Positions 1-7,000 of a DNA stretch of 13,499 nt are shown one piece after another (position 1 is the stretch's first letter; every line of letters starts with the position of its first letter). Location of the stretch: NCBI GenBank assembly GCA_965603115.1, contig CBFDBT010000053.1, forward strand, positions 1-13,499. Direction: 5' to 3'. The position numbers and the translations under genes were made by a program. The DNA comes from CBFDBT01 sp965603115. GTDB lineage: Bacteria > Pseudomonadota > Alphaproteobacteria > Sphingomonadales > Kordiimonadaceae. Below the pieces are notes generated by a model. It was not told the DNA's origin and did not search any database. It saw only the letters and a list, made by a program, of their open reading frames with translations.

Positions 1-273
1 GATTACCCCGGCATTGGCCCTGAACATGTTTGGCTGCACGAGCAGGGGCGGGTAAAATATTTTTCCGCAACCGACAAAGAAGCTTTAAGTGCCTTTCAGC
101 TACTTTGCACCACAGAAGGTATTATCCCGGCCCTAGAGAGCAGCCACGCGCTAGCGCACATCATACGCATAGCGCCAACACTGCCTAGTGATCATCTTAT
201 TGTCATGAATCTTAGTGGTCGAGGCGACAAAGATATTTTCACTGTAGCCAATGAATTAGGTGAGGAAATTTGA
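1..273 (+). CDS. trpB: Tryptophan synthase beta subunit, C-terminal part (5' end outside window)
   Basis: The window opens in frame inside this gene and shows its last 90 codons, ending in TGA at 271-273. TrpB is the PLP-dependent subunit that joins indole and L-serine to make tryptophan, acting in an alpha2beta2 complex with TrpA in the cytoplasm. The visible part carries the conserved tail of the family: DYPGIGPEH near the start, the EGIIPALESSHALAH segment, and NLSGRGDKDIFTV. The Ser of that last motif corresponds to the residue that contacts the PLP ring nitrogen in characterised TrpB. The PLP lysine lies upstream, outside the window. The stop codon overlaps the trpA start by one base (TGATG), which fits translational coupling of two subunits needed in equal amounts. 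Identification is firm; completeness of the 5' part cannot be judged. Confidence 0.97.
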   Translation, partial: DYPGIGPEHVWLHEQGRVKYFSATDKEALSAFQLLCTTEGIIPALESSHALAHIIRIAPTLPSDHLIVMNLSGRGDKDIFTVANELGEEI

Positions 274-1118
274 TGACCTTACCTGTTGATCGAATAGCTA
301 ATAAATTTGCATCGCTTGCAGCCGATAGTCGCGCCGCTTTTGTAACCTTCACTATGGCCTGTGACCCTGATTTTGATACAGCCCTTGCTTTGATGAAAGG
401 GCTGCCTGCGTCTGGTGCCGATATCATTGAGCTTGGCATGCCCTTTACCGACCCGAGTGCTGACGGTCCAGCGATTGACAAAGCAGCACAGCGCGCCTTA
501 AAAGCCGGGGGCTCAATGATCCGCACGTTAGAAATGGTATCCAGTTTTCGCCTTGATGATACCACTACCCCCATTATCCTTATGGGCTACTATAACCCCA
601 TCATGGCTTATGGCGTGGACAGCTTTTTAAACGATGCGTCAAAAGCTGGTGTCGACGGCCTAATCATTGTTGACCTACCACCAGAAGAAGATAGCGAACT
701 GCGCCTTCCAGCTAGAGATTGCGGCATTCATTTAATTCGCCTAGCGACACCAACCACTGTTGGCGAGCGCTTGCATGCTGTGTTAGATGATGCGTCCGGT
801 TTTGTTTATTATGTTGCTGTAGCGGGCATTACAGGCGGGAAATCTGCCGAGGGTGACGATATCCGCAAGGCTATGGAGCGATTAAAGTCTGTTACAGACT
901 TGCCAATCTGTGTTGGCTTTGGTATTCGCACACCCGAACAAGCCGCGATAATTGCTCGTCACGCTGATGGCGCCGTGGTAGGCTCAGCGATTGTGGATAT
1001 CATTGCGGGAAACCTTGATGATATGAATACAGCAAAGGATAGTCTTGTGGGTCAGACCCTCTCTCTTGTGTCTGATCTATCAAGTGGCATTAAAAGCATT
1101 AGAAAAGAGGGGGCTTAG
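273..1118 (+). CDS. trpA: Tryptophan synthase alpha subunit
   Basis: TrpA cleaves indole-3-glycerol phosphate to indole and glyceraldehyde 3-phosphate and channels indole to TrpB. The 281-residue product is a complete TIM barrel of slightly generous family length. The signature ELGMPFTDPSADGP holds the two catalytic acids: Glu53 (Glu49 of the Salmonella enzyme) and Asp64 (Asp60). Other conserved parts are ILMGYYNPI, GLIIVDLPPEE, the flexible-loop region VAVAGITGGKS and the phosphate-binding GFGIRTPEQ and GAVVGSAIV segments. The ATG at 273 is preferred over an in-frame TTG three bases upstream, because it gives the TGATG overlap with trpB and a GAGGA ribosome binding site at normal spacing. 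The stop TAG (1116-1118) consists of the TA at the outer edge of the inverted-repeat element plus the first G of its arm, so the present 3' end of the gene may have been set by an insertion. Confidence 0.97.
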   Translation: MTLPVDRIANKFASLAADSRAAFVTFTMACDPDFDTALALMKGLPASGADIIELGMPFTDPSADGPAIDKAAQRALKAGGSMIRTLEMVSSFRLDDTTTPIILMGYYNPIMAYGVDSFLNDASKAGVDGLIIVDLPPEEDSELRLPARDCGIHLIRLATPTTVGERLHAVLDDASGFVYYVAVAGITGGKSAEGDDIRKAMERLKSVTDLPICVGFGIRTPEQAAIIARHADGAVVGSAIVDIIAGNLDDMNTAKDSLVGQTLSLVSDLSSGIKSIRKEGA

Positions 1119-1138
1119 AGCCTTTCAGGCTTGAATTG
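1116..1138 (+). repeat. Left arm of terminal inverted repeat
   Basis: This 23-bp arm starts TAGAGCCTTTCAGG and is the reverse complement of 1358-1380 with two mismatches, at 1130 and 1133. It begins with the trpA stop codon. Its first bases also form a small internal hairpin (AGCCT-TTC-AGGCT, 1119-1131). Confidence 0.85.
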
Positions 1139-1181
1139 CGCCATCTGACAAGAGGTAGTTTCTTTTATGACAAAGAATATT

Positions 1182-1210
1182 TTGAGATATGATGTGGTCC
1201 ATCATATAAT
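1182..1210 (+). promoter_or_regulatory. Near-consensus sigma70-type promoter with overlapping dyad, facing accD
   Basis: TTGAGA (1182-1187, five of six to the -35 consensus) is followed by exactly 17 bp and TATAAT (1205-1210, perfect -10). It points at accD and would start transcription near 1217, giving a leader of about 165 nt. A dyad, ATATGATG-N5-CATCATAT (1187-1194 / 1200-1207), fills the spacer and overlaps both boxes. It could be an operator for a dimeric regulator, or the promoter may simply be part of the inserted element. It would let accD-folC be expressed independently of the trp genes. Confidence 0.65.
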
Positions 1211-1216
1211 AAATAT

Positions 1217-1381
1217 TATGAAGACAGGTAAGAAAATACCCTTGCCTTCGGTAGCCTTGAGACGTATTTTCAGGGCGCCAGCCCTTTTGAATGATGTCCC
1301 GGCATCACTCTTCAAGGTCTTCCTACTGCAAATACGTTCGAGGCAATCATATGGTCTCAATTTAAACCTGAAAGGCTCTAT
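1217..1381 (+). promoter_or_regulatory. Strongly structured 5' leader of accD
   Basis: By eye, the leader can form a long stem of 1254-1260 with 1338-1344 and 1262-1269 with 1330-1337: 15 pairs, one bulged G at 1261 and one G-U. It encloses two hairpins: AGGGC-GCCA-GCCCT followed by TTTT (1272-1288), which resembles a weak intrinsic terminator, and TTGAATGATG paired with CATCA and TTCAA (1287-1315). Alternative pairings compete with the long stem: TTGAGAC (1257-1263) with GTCTCAA (1354-1360), and TTGCCT (1242-1247) with AGGCAA (1341-1346). Mutually exclusive folds are typical of attenuators, but internal hairpins are also typical of MITEs. It matches no riboswitch class that I know. Confidence 0.4.
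1358..1380 (-). repeat. Right arm of terminal inverted repeat, carrying the accD ribosome binding site
   Basis: This is the inverted partner of 1116-1138, ending in CCTGAAAGGCTCTA. It lies directly before the accD start codon. The AAAGG at 1371-1375 sits 6 bases from the ATG at 1382 and is the best Shine-Dalgarno candidate, so the arm appears to serve accD translation. If the arm paired with its distant partner in a read-through transcript, this site would be sequestered; that last point is inference. Confidence 0.8.
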
Positions 1382-2251
1382 ATGAATTGGCTCACCAACT
1401 ATGTAAAACCAAAACTTCAAAGCGTTATGAACCGCAAGGAAACGCCTGATAACCTGTGGTATAAATGTAAAGGCTGCGGACAGATGATTTTTGAACGTGA
1501 GTTTGAAGACAGTCTTAGTGTTTGTGCACACTGTGACCATCATGAACGCATAGGACCATCTGCTCGCTTTAATATGCTGTTTGATCGCCAGACCTACCAA
1601 ATGATTGACATGCCCAAGGTTAATGCTGATCCACTCAAGTTCAAAGATAGCAAGCGCTACACTGATCGCCTTAAACAGGCGCGCTCCAAAACAGGCGATG
1701 AAGACGCCATTCAAGCAGCCGTTGGTAAAATTGAGTCCCAAGAAGCTGTTGTTGTCGTACAAAATTTCTTCTTTATGGGCGGCTCCATGGGCATGGCCGT
1801 TGGTGATGGGTTTATCGCAGCGGTAAAACACGCCATCAAAATTAATGCTCCACTGATTATTTATACGGCCGCCGGCGGCGCACGGATGCAAGAGGGCATT
1901 TTATCGCTCATGCAAATGCCGCGCACTACAGTTGCAATCCAAATGCTGAAAGAAGCCAGCCTACCCTATCTTGTTGTGCTCACTGACCCGACAACAGGTG
2001 GCGTAACGGCCTCATATGCTATGCTCGGGGATATTCAAATTGCTGAGCCCGGAGCTCTCATTGGCTTTGCCGGTCCGCGCGTGATTGAACAAAATTTACG
2101 CCAGAAATTACCAGAAGGCTTCCAGCGATCAGAATATTTACTAGACCATGGAATGGTCGACATGATTGTTCACCGCAAGGACCAAAAGAAAACGCTAGGG
2201 CGCATTTTGGGCCTCTTAAAGAGTGTAGAGCCGCGTGCAGCAACAAATTGA
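1382..2251 (+). CDS. accD: Acetyl-CoA carboxylase carboxyltransferase subunit beta
   Basis: AccD with AccA forms the carboxyltransferase that moves the carboxyl group from carboxybiotin-BCCP to acetyl-CoA, making malonyl-CoA for fatty acid synthesis. The 289-residue protein is full length. The alphaproteobacterial-style start MNWLTNYVKPK is followed by a four-cysteine zinc ribbon (Cys29, Cys32, Cys48, Cys51) and then the crotonase-fold domain with GGSMGMAVGDGF, the oxyanion-forming GGARMQEG and TDPTTGGVTASYAMLGD, and the IGFAGPRVIEQ segment. The ribosome binding site AAAGG lies inside the right arm of the upstream inverted-repeat element. folC follows after 16 bp, so the two are probably cotranscribed, from the promoter at 1182-1210 and possibly by read-through from trp. 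Confidence 0.97.
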   Translation: MNWLTNYVKPKLQSVMNRKETPDNLWYKCKGCGQMIFEREFEDSLSVCAHCDHHERIGPSARFNMLFDRQTYQMIDMPKVNADPLKFKDSKRYTDRLKQARSKTGDEDAIQAAVGKIESQEAVVVVQNFFFMGGSMGMAVGDGFIAAVKHAIKINAPLIIYTAAGGARMQEGILSLMQMPRTTVAIQMLKEASLPYLVVLTDPTTGGVTASYAMLGDIQIAEPGALIGFAGPRVIEQNLRQKLPEGFQRSEYLLDHGMVDMIVHRKDQKKTLGRILGLLKSVEPRAATN

Positions 2252-2267
2252 TTAAAGAACACTTCAT

Positions 2268-3590
2268 ATGAACAATGACAAAAGTGATGTTATCCTCTCG
2301 CGATTAATGGACCTTCATCCCAAGGTGATTGACCTATCGCTTGAGCGCATGCATCGACTTTTAGACTTGCTCGACAACCCTGAAAAAAAACTACCCCCCG
2401 TAATTCACGTAGCCGGCACCAATGGTAAAGGCTCAACCATTGCCACGCTTCGTGCCATTGCCGAAGCCGCAGGCCACCGTGTGCATGTTTATACATCCCC
2501 GCACCTTGTACGGTTTTCAGAGCGCATTCGCTTAGCTGGCAAAATAATTGATGAAGACTATTTGAGTGAAGTTCTCGAAGAGTGTGAGCAAGTTAACGAC
2601 GGCGAAGCCATTACATATTTTGAAATTACCACCGCTGCAGCCCTACTTGCGTTTTCGCGTATACCAGCTGACCTTTGCCTTTTAGAGGTAGGCCTAGGCG
2701 GGCGCTTAGATGCGACCAACGTTATCACCCAACCCGCCGCCATAGGTATTACGCCTGTTGACATTGATCACCAGCAATTTCTTGGGGAAAACATCACACA
2801 AATTGCAGCAGAAAAAGCTGGCATCATCAAACATGGGGCACCCGCTATTCTGGCGCCTCAGCACAAAGACGCTGAAGACGTTATTCGCAACGTTTTGCGT
2901 ATGACCAAAACCAAAGGCTATATATTCGAACGCGACTGGCATATAGCAGCCGACAAAGATGGCCCTACCATGACCTATAGTGATATTCATGGCTCGCTAA
3001 ATTTACCAATGCCAACTCTTAAGGGACAACACCAGATCATCAATACGGGTACCGCGATAGCCCTAGCGCGCCATCAAAGTGCTGTAGTCATTCCTGACTC
3101 TGCCATAAAGGCTGGCATTGGCTGGGTTCGCTGGCCTGCCCGCATGCAGCATCTTGAAGATACCGCCTATAACAAACTCTTACCCGAAGGCGCAGACCTC
3201 TATCTTGACGGCGGGCACAATCCTGCGGCGGCCGCGGCGCTGCGAACATACCTAAAAGATATGGAACTGGGTGAGCGACCGGTTATTCTTGTGCTTGGTA
3301 TGATGGGGACCAAAGACTGTACAAATTACTTACGCACACTAATGCCTCTTATCAGTCAGGTTATTTCCGTGCCTATCGTTGGCCAAGACGGCTCCGCCAG
3401 CCCCGCAGAAATTGCAGCCTCTGCAAGCGATATTGATATGAATTGTGTGATGGCGAGTGACATAGCGAGCGCACTAAAGCAGATCAAAAACCCAACAGGG
3501 GATGTCGCCCTCGCACCAGTTGTTATCATTGCGGGCTCGCTTTATCTGGCAGGCAATGTGCTGCGGGACCTTGATTTAGAACCCGCATAA
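2268..3590 (+). CDS. folC: Bifunctional dihydrofolate synthase / folylpolyglutamate synthase
   Basis: FolC ligates L-glutamate to dihydropteroate and then adds further glutamates to reduced folates, using ATP. The 440-residue protein is of normal length and shows the Mur-ligase-like layout: P-loop HVAGTNGKGST (residues 47-57), YTSPHLVRFSERIR, the TYFEITTAAALLAF helix, LEVGLGGRLDATN with its Mg-binding acid, then ITPVDIDHQQFLGENI and IAAEKAGIIK. The C-terminal domain begins around RWPARMQ and includes LDGGHNPAAA. The ATG at 2268 lies 16 bp after the accD stop; the Shine-Dalgarno match is weak (AAAGAAC), so translation may partly depend on accD. A hairpin terminator follows the TAA directly. 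The close accD-folC pairing is common in proteobacteria. Sequence alone does not prove that both activities are present, though bacterial FolC of this type usually has both. Confidence 0.95.
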   Translation: MNNDKSDVILSRLMDLHPKVIDLSLERMHRLLDLLDNPEKKLPPVIHVAGTNGKGSTIATLRAIAEAAGHRVHVYTSPHLVRFSERIRLAGKIIDEDYLSEVLEECEQVNDGEAITYFEITTAAALLAFSRIPADLCLLEVGLGGRLDATNVITQPAAIGITPVDIDHQQFLGENITQIAAEKAGIIKHGAPAILAPQHKDAEDVIRNVLRMTKTKGYIFERDWHIAADKDGPTMTYSDIHGSLNLPMPTLKGQHQIINTGTAIALARHQSAVVIPDSAIKAGIGWVRWPARMQHLEDTAYNKLLPEGADLYLDGGHNPAAAAALRTYLKDMELGERPVILVLGMMGTKDCTNYLRTLMPLISQVISVPIVGQDGSASPAEIAASASDIDMNCVMASDIASALKQIKNPTGDVALAPVVIIAGSLYLAGNVLRDLDLEPA

Positions 3591-3591
3591 A

Positions 3592-3617
3592 AAAAGGCGC
3601 CCACTTGGACGCCTTTT
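3592..3617. terminator. Bidirectional intrinsic terminator between folC and trxA
   Basis: AAAAGGCG (3592-3599) pairs with CGCCTTTT (3610-3617). After one mismatch the stem can continue with CCA against TGG, leaving a very small loop. On the + strand it ends folC, with four T. On the - strand it is followed by seven T (complement of 3589-3595) and ends trxA, so it looks stronger in that direction. It sits exactly where the two convergent units meet. Confidence 0.9.
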
Positions 3618-3637
3618 CACATTCAATAGTAGATCAA

Positions 3638-3955
3638 TTAAACCGCGCCATTAATCCATGCGTCTAGCTGACCTTTAGGTTTAGCACCCATGGTAGTCGC
3701 CACAACTTCACCGCCTTTTACGATGATAAGCGTTGGAATTGATCGCACACCAAAGCGCGTTGGAACTTCCGGATTATCATCAATATTCATTTTAGCAATC
3801 ACAATATCGTCGCGCTCGCCATCAATTTCTTCAAGAACCGGTCCTATCATCTTACAAGGGCCACACCATTCGGCCCAAAAATCAAGCAGAACAGGTTTAT
3901 CGTTATTGATAACGTCTGCCTCAAAGCTTTCGTCAGTTACATTTATAATTGCCAT
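3638..3955 (-). CDS. trxA: Thioredoxin
   Basis: This is a classical 105-residue thioredoxin, the cytoplasmic dithiol reductant that serves ribonucleotide reductase, peroxidases and other enzymes. The active site is WAEWCGPCK, with redox cysteines Cys31 and Cys34. The buried Asp25 (LLDFWAEW) and the cis-proline Pro74 (RSIPTL) are in place, and the GG hinge of VKGGEVV follows. There is no signal peptide. The ATG at 3955 is the only sensible start; the Shine-Dalgarno region (AGAAAG) is modest. The gene lies downstream of addA in the same direction but is separated by 130 bp with a possible promoter, so it may be its own unit. It ends at a strong hairpin shared with folC. Confidence 0.97.
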   Translation of the reverse strand: MAIINVTDESFEADVINNDKPVLLDFWAEWCGPCKMIGPVLEEIDGERDDIVIAKMNIDDNPEVPTRFGVRSIPTLIIVKGGEVVATTMGAKPKGQLDAWINGAV

Positions 3956-3991
3956 AATATTACTTTCTAGTCTGTGAATTAGGTTTGCCCT

Positions 3992-4020
3992 AACGTAAGT
4001 ACGAACAGTTGAAACGTCAA
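3992..4020 (-). promoter_or_regulatory. Possible trxA promoter
   Basis: On the - strand TTGACG (4020-4015) is followed by 17 bp and TACGTT (3997-3992). The -35 match is good and the -10 match is poor (three of six). It lies about 40 bp upstream of the trxA start, in the 130-bp addA-trxA gap. That gap also has a short hairpin (GGTAT-N5-ATACC, 4060-4074) without a T tract, so addA may read through into trxA. Confidence 0.4.
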
Positions 4021-4085
4021 GATATTGTCATAAGGATTTTTATAAACGCAACATACTGTGGTATTTTAGATACCTCTAATATAGA

Positions 4086-7000
4086 TTAAATAGCAAGAGG
4101 CATCAAACGAGCTTCGTCGGTCCAAAGGAGGGCTGCTTCTACTTTTTTGTCAGGATAAATTACCCTAAGCGCTTCGGCGTAAGCCCGCATCTGTTTTATA
4201 TAAATCTCAGGAACTTCTTTATCGCTAACAGGCGGTGGCCGGTTAGATTTATAATCAATGATCAGCACCCTGTCATCTTCCACCAGCAAGCGGTCCACTT
4301 GCGCTGATATTGTTGTTTCTCCCACTAAACCAGACAGGGACACTTCAGCACGAGACCCAGAGCCAAAGATGGCTGCAAACTTGTCATCATTTAAAATACG
4401 CTCAACTTCATTCCATGTTTTTTCTTGCTCCTGCGCTGATAGGCCGTGAGCCACTTGAGCTAAATACTCGGCCGCGAGATCCGCGCGTTTTGCTTGCTCA
4501 ACGTCGGGCAACCACTGCATCAAGGCGTGGATCAGGCGACCCCGCTTAAAGCGTTGATCACTTTTGCGTATCAGTGGACTATTGACGGCGGGCTCTGCAT
4601 CACTAGGGCGAGAGGGTGCCAGAGGCCTCGCAGGGGCAGGCTCACTTGGAATAGGGGCTAAAACCCAATCCGGCAGGGCTGGTTTTTCAACACATTCAAC
4701 ATCCTCTTTTTGCAAGCTCGGCAACGCGGCGACATGTTTAACACGGTACTGTAAAACCTCATTGCCTGCCTTGTCAGTTTGGCTGGTGACATCAGGCATA
4801 GCCTTAAAACCTGATTCTATCAGTCGGTACCAGCAAGCCTCATCAGTCTTCTTGAGGGTTTCCCAGCCACTAATGTACAAACGGTCCTCAGCTCTGGTAA
4901 GCGCAACATAAAGTTTACGGCGGTATTCAGCATTATCCAGTTGCTTAACAGCATCTTCCGCCGCCTGAGTTTCCGGCACATGGTTTATGCTACCGCGCCA
5001 AATTGGCAGAAGTGTTTCCTTTTTCCCGGGTAACAGAGAAAGCGGATCGGATTGACCCTTAGACTTTATAGTGTCCGGTAAATATACGATGGGAGCCTGA
5101 AGCCCTTTCGCGCCGTGTACTGTCATAACACGCACGCAGTCACTCACCTCTTCCATATCGCGCTTGATAACAAGGTCACCGCGCTCAGTAGCATCAACAA
5201 ACCCTTCCAAGGACGGAGCTTGGGACTTTTCAAAAGCCAATGCCTGTTCTAAAAATTCATCAATTGGGTCATTAATTTCGTCGCTCAGCCTACTGGCAAG
5301 AAGTTTGCGCCCGCCAAGGCGACCCAAAATATCTTGATAAAACTCAAAGGATGACAGGGTATCTGCGCTTGATAAAATTTCTCTGAGATAGTGAACAGTT
5401 TTCTCAAAGACGGGCTTTTCTTTGCCAAACTGTTTTAAGGACTGCCAAAGTGACGCTTTTCTCTCAATAGAGATTTCAAACAAATCCTCTTCACTCATAC
5501 CAATAAAGGGGCTTTTAAGAACGGTTGCTAACGTTAAATCATCATCAGGCTGAAGCGCGAAACGCCCCAGTGCCAACAAATCCATAACAGGCAGCTCTTG
5601 AGTGAGCGTCATACGGTCACGACCTGAAACCGGTACATTAAGCACCTTGAGCGCGCGGACAAAATAATCGACAAAAGCGCTGCGGGTCTGCACCAAAACT
5701 AAAATATCGCCCGCCCCAATAAGGCGGCCTTTGCTTTCAAGCACACCCTTTCCAATAAGCGAGTGTATATGTCGCGCAATGCGCCAAGCCAAATGCTCAG
5801 CGGCATCCTCAGCCTGTTCTTGCTGTATTGGCAATTGCCAAGGCGTCTGCTCTTCTTGGCGGACCGGAACCTGAGTTGGCCATAATTCAACCAGTCCTCC
5901 ATGGCCCATTCTGTGAAAGTCGTGCGTGATGGGGTTGTTATCACGGGTTAAATCATTAAAGGCTGGTCCGTCTTGTCGAAAAATTGAATCTACTAATGTT
6001 AGAACTGCTTTTCCAGAGCGATAAGACATATTCAGCGGCACTTCTTCAAAGGGCAGGCCAGCTTCCTCTGCTTTTGCAAAGACCCTGTCGCGAGCCGCAG
6101 AAAACTGATCTGGGTCAGCGCCTTGGAAACGGTAAATCGATTGTTTAGCGTCACCCACAGCAAAGAGCGTGCGTGATTTTTCTTGTGCACTATCGCCAAC
6201 ATAAAATTCACTGCTGAGCTTTTCGACAACCTGCCACTGAAGGGCATTACTGTCTTGCGCCTCGTCGACTAAAATATGTTGCAAAGAGCCATCCAACTTA
6301 TAGAGAACCCACGGCGCTATATCAGGTCGGTTAAGAAGCTCAACGGTTTTAGCAATCATATCATCAAAGTCGACAACGCCCTGATGCTTTTTCGAGTTTT
6401 CATAATCGTGCATCATGGCTAGACCCAAGCGAATTATAGCCTCGCTCCTTAGGGCAATATTAACGCGGTTTTGCTGGGTTGATAATTGAACAAGCCGATC
6501 TTGCTCTTCTTTTATCACCGCTAAAAATTCTGGGTCTTCTTCAAGGATTTTTTTTGTGCCGATAGACTGTATAGCTTTTGACTGTGACTTTGCTGTTAGA
6601 AAAACGCTCTGGTATGCCAGCAGTAATGCCTCATCTTTGGTATCGGGATCTGCCAGTAGATCATAAATAGCTCTGGTGGTTTTATCATTGGTTATTGAAG
6701 ATTTTTCAGCAAGGCTATCCGCCATTTTCTTAAGCTGTTCTCGATCAGATATATTTCCAATGAGCTCGATGAAGTTTTTATCTTTTTCATCGAGATTGGT
6801 GCCCAAAGAGCGCCAAAGCAATGCGATGAGAGCCTGATCCATATTGCCCGCACTGCGCATAGCGTGTCGTAATTTACCGCGATGCTTATCAATGCCCTGC
6901 ATAATTTTATCAAATGTTTCTTCCGCTGCTAAGGATGCAACGAGATTAAGCGCTTCGGCAAGAACAGCGCCTTGTGGGCTGCGTGTGGAGGCGAGCACTC

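Larger units (their letters stand above)
1116..1380. mobile_element. Candidate MITE-like element with 23-bp terminal inverted repeats
   Basis: The whole gap between trpA and accD is bounded by inverted repeats: 1116-1138 and the reverse complement at 1358-1380, matching at 21 of 23 positions, with the outer 14 bp (TAGAGCCTTTCAGG) perfect. Complementarity stops exactly at the outer TA dinucleotides. TA target duplications are the hallmark of the IS630/Tc1/mariner superfamily and its non-autonomous derivatives, so a roughly 261-bp MITE flanked by duplicated TA is a reasonable reading. There is no transposase; the one spanning 72-codon ORF (1167-1385) resembles nothing I recognise. The interior holds a promoter and several hairpins. 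The alternative is a native structured leader whose ends pair. No second copy lies in the window, so mobility is inferred from the termini only. Confidence 0.5.

Noticed and set aside
270..275. TTG at 270 as the trpA start
   Set aside because: The next codon is an ATG that forms the TGATG overlap with trpB and has better spacing to GAGGA.
1202..1891. 229-codon ORF on the - strand opposite accD and its leader
   Set aside because: It lies mostly antisense to the well-conserved accD, with no family motifs and no ribosome binding site worth noting.
4060..4074. Hairpin GGTAT-N5-ATACC after addA as a terminator
   Set aside because: Only five base pairs, AT-rich, and no T tract after it in the addA direction.
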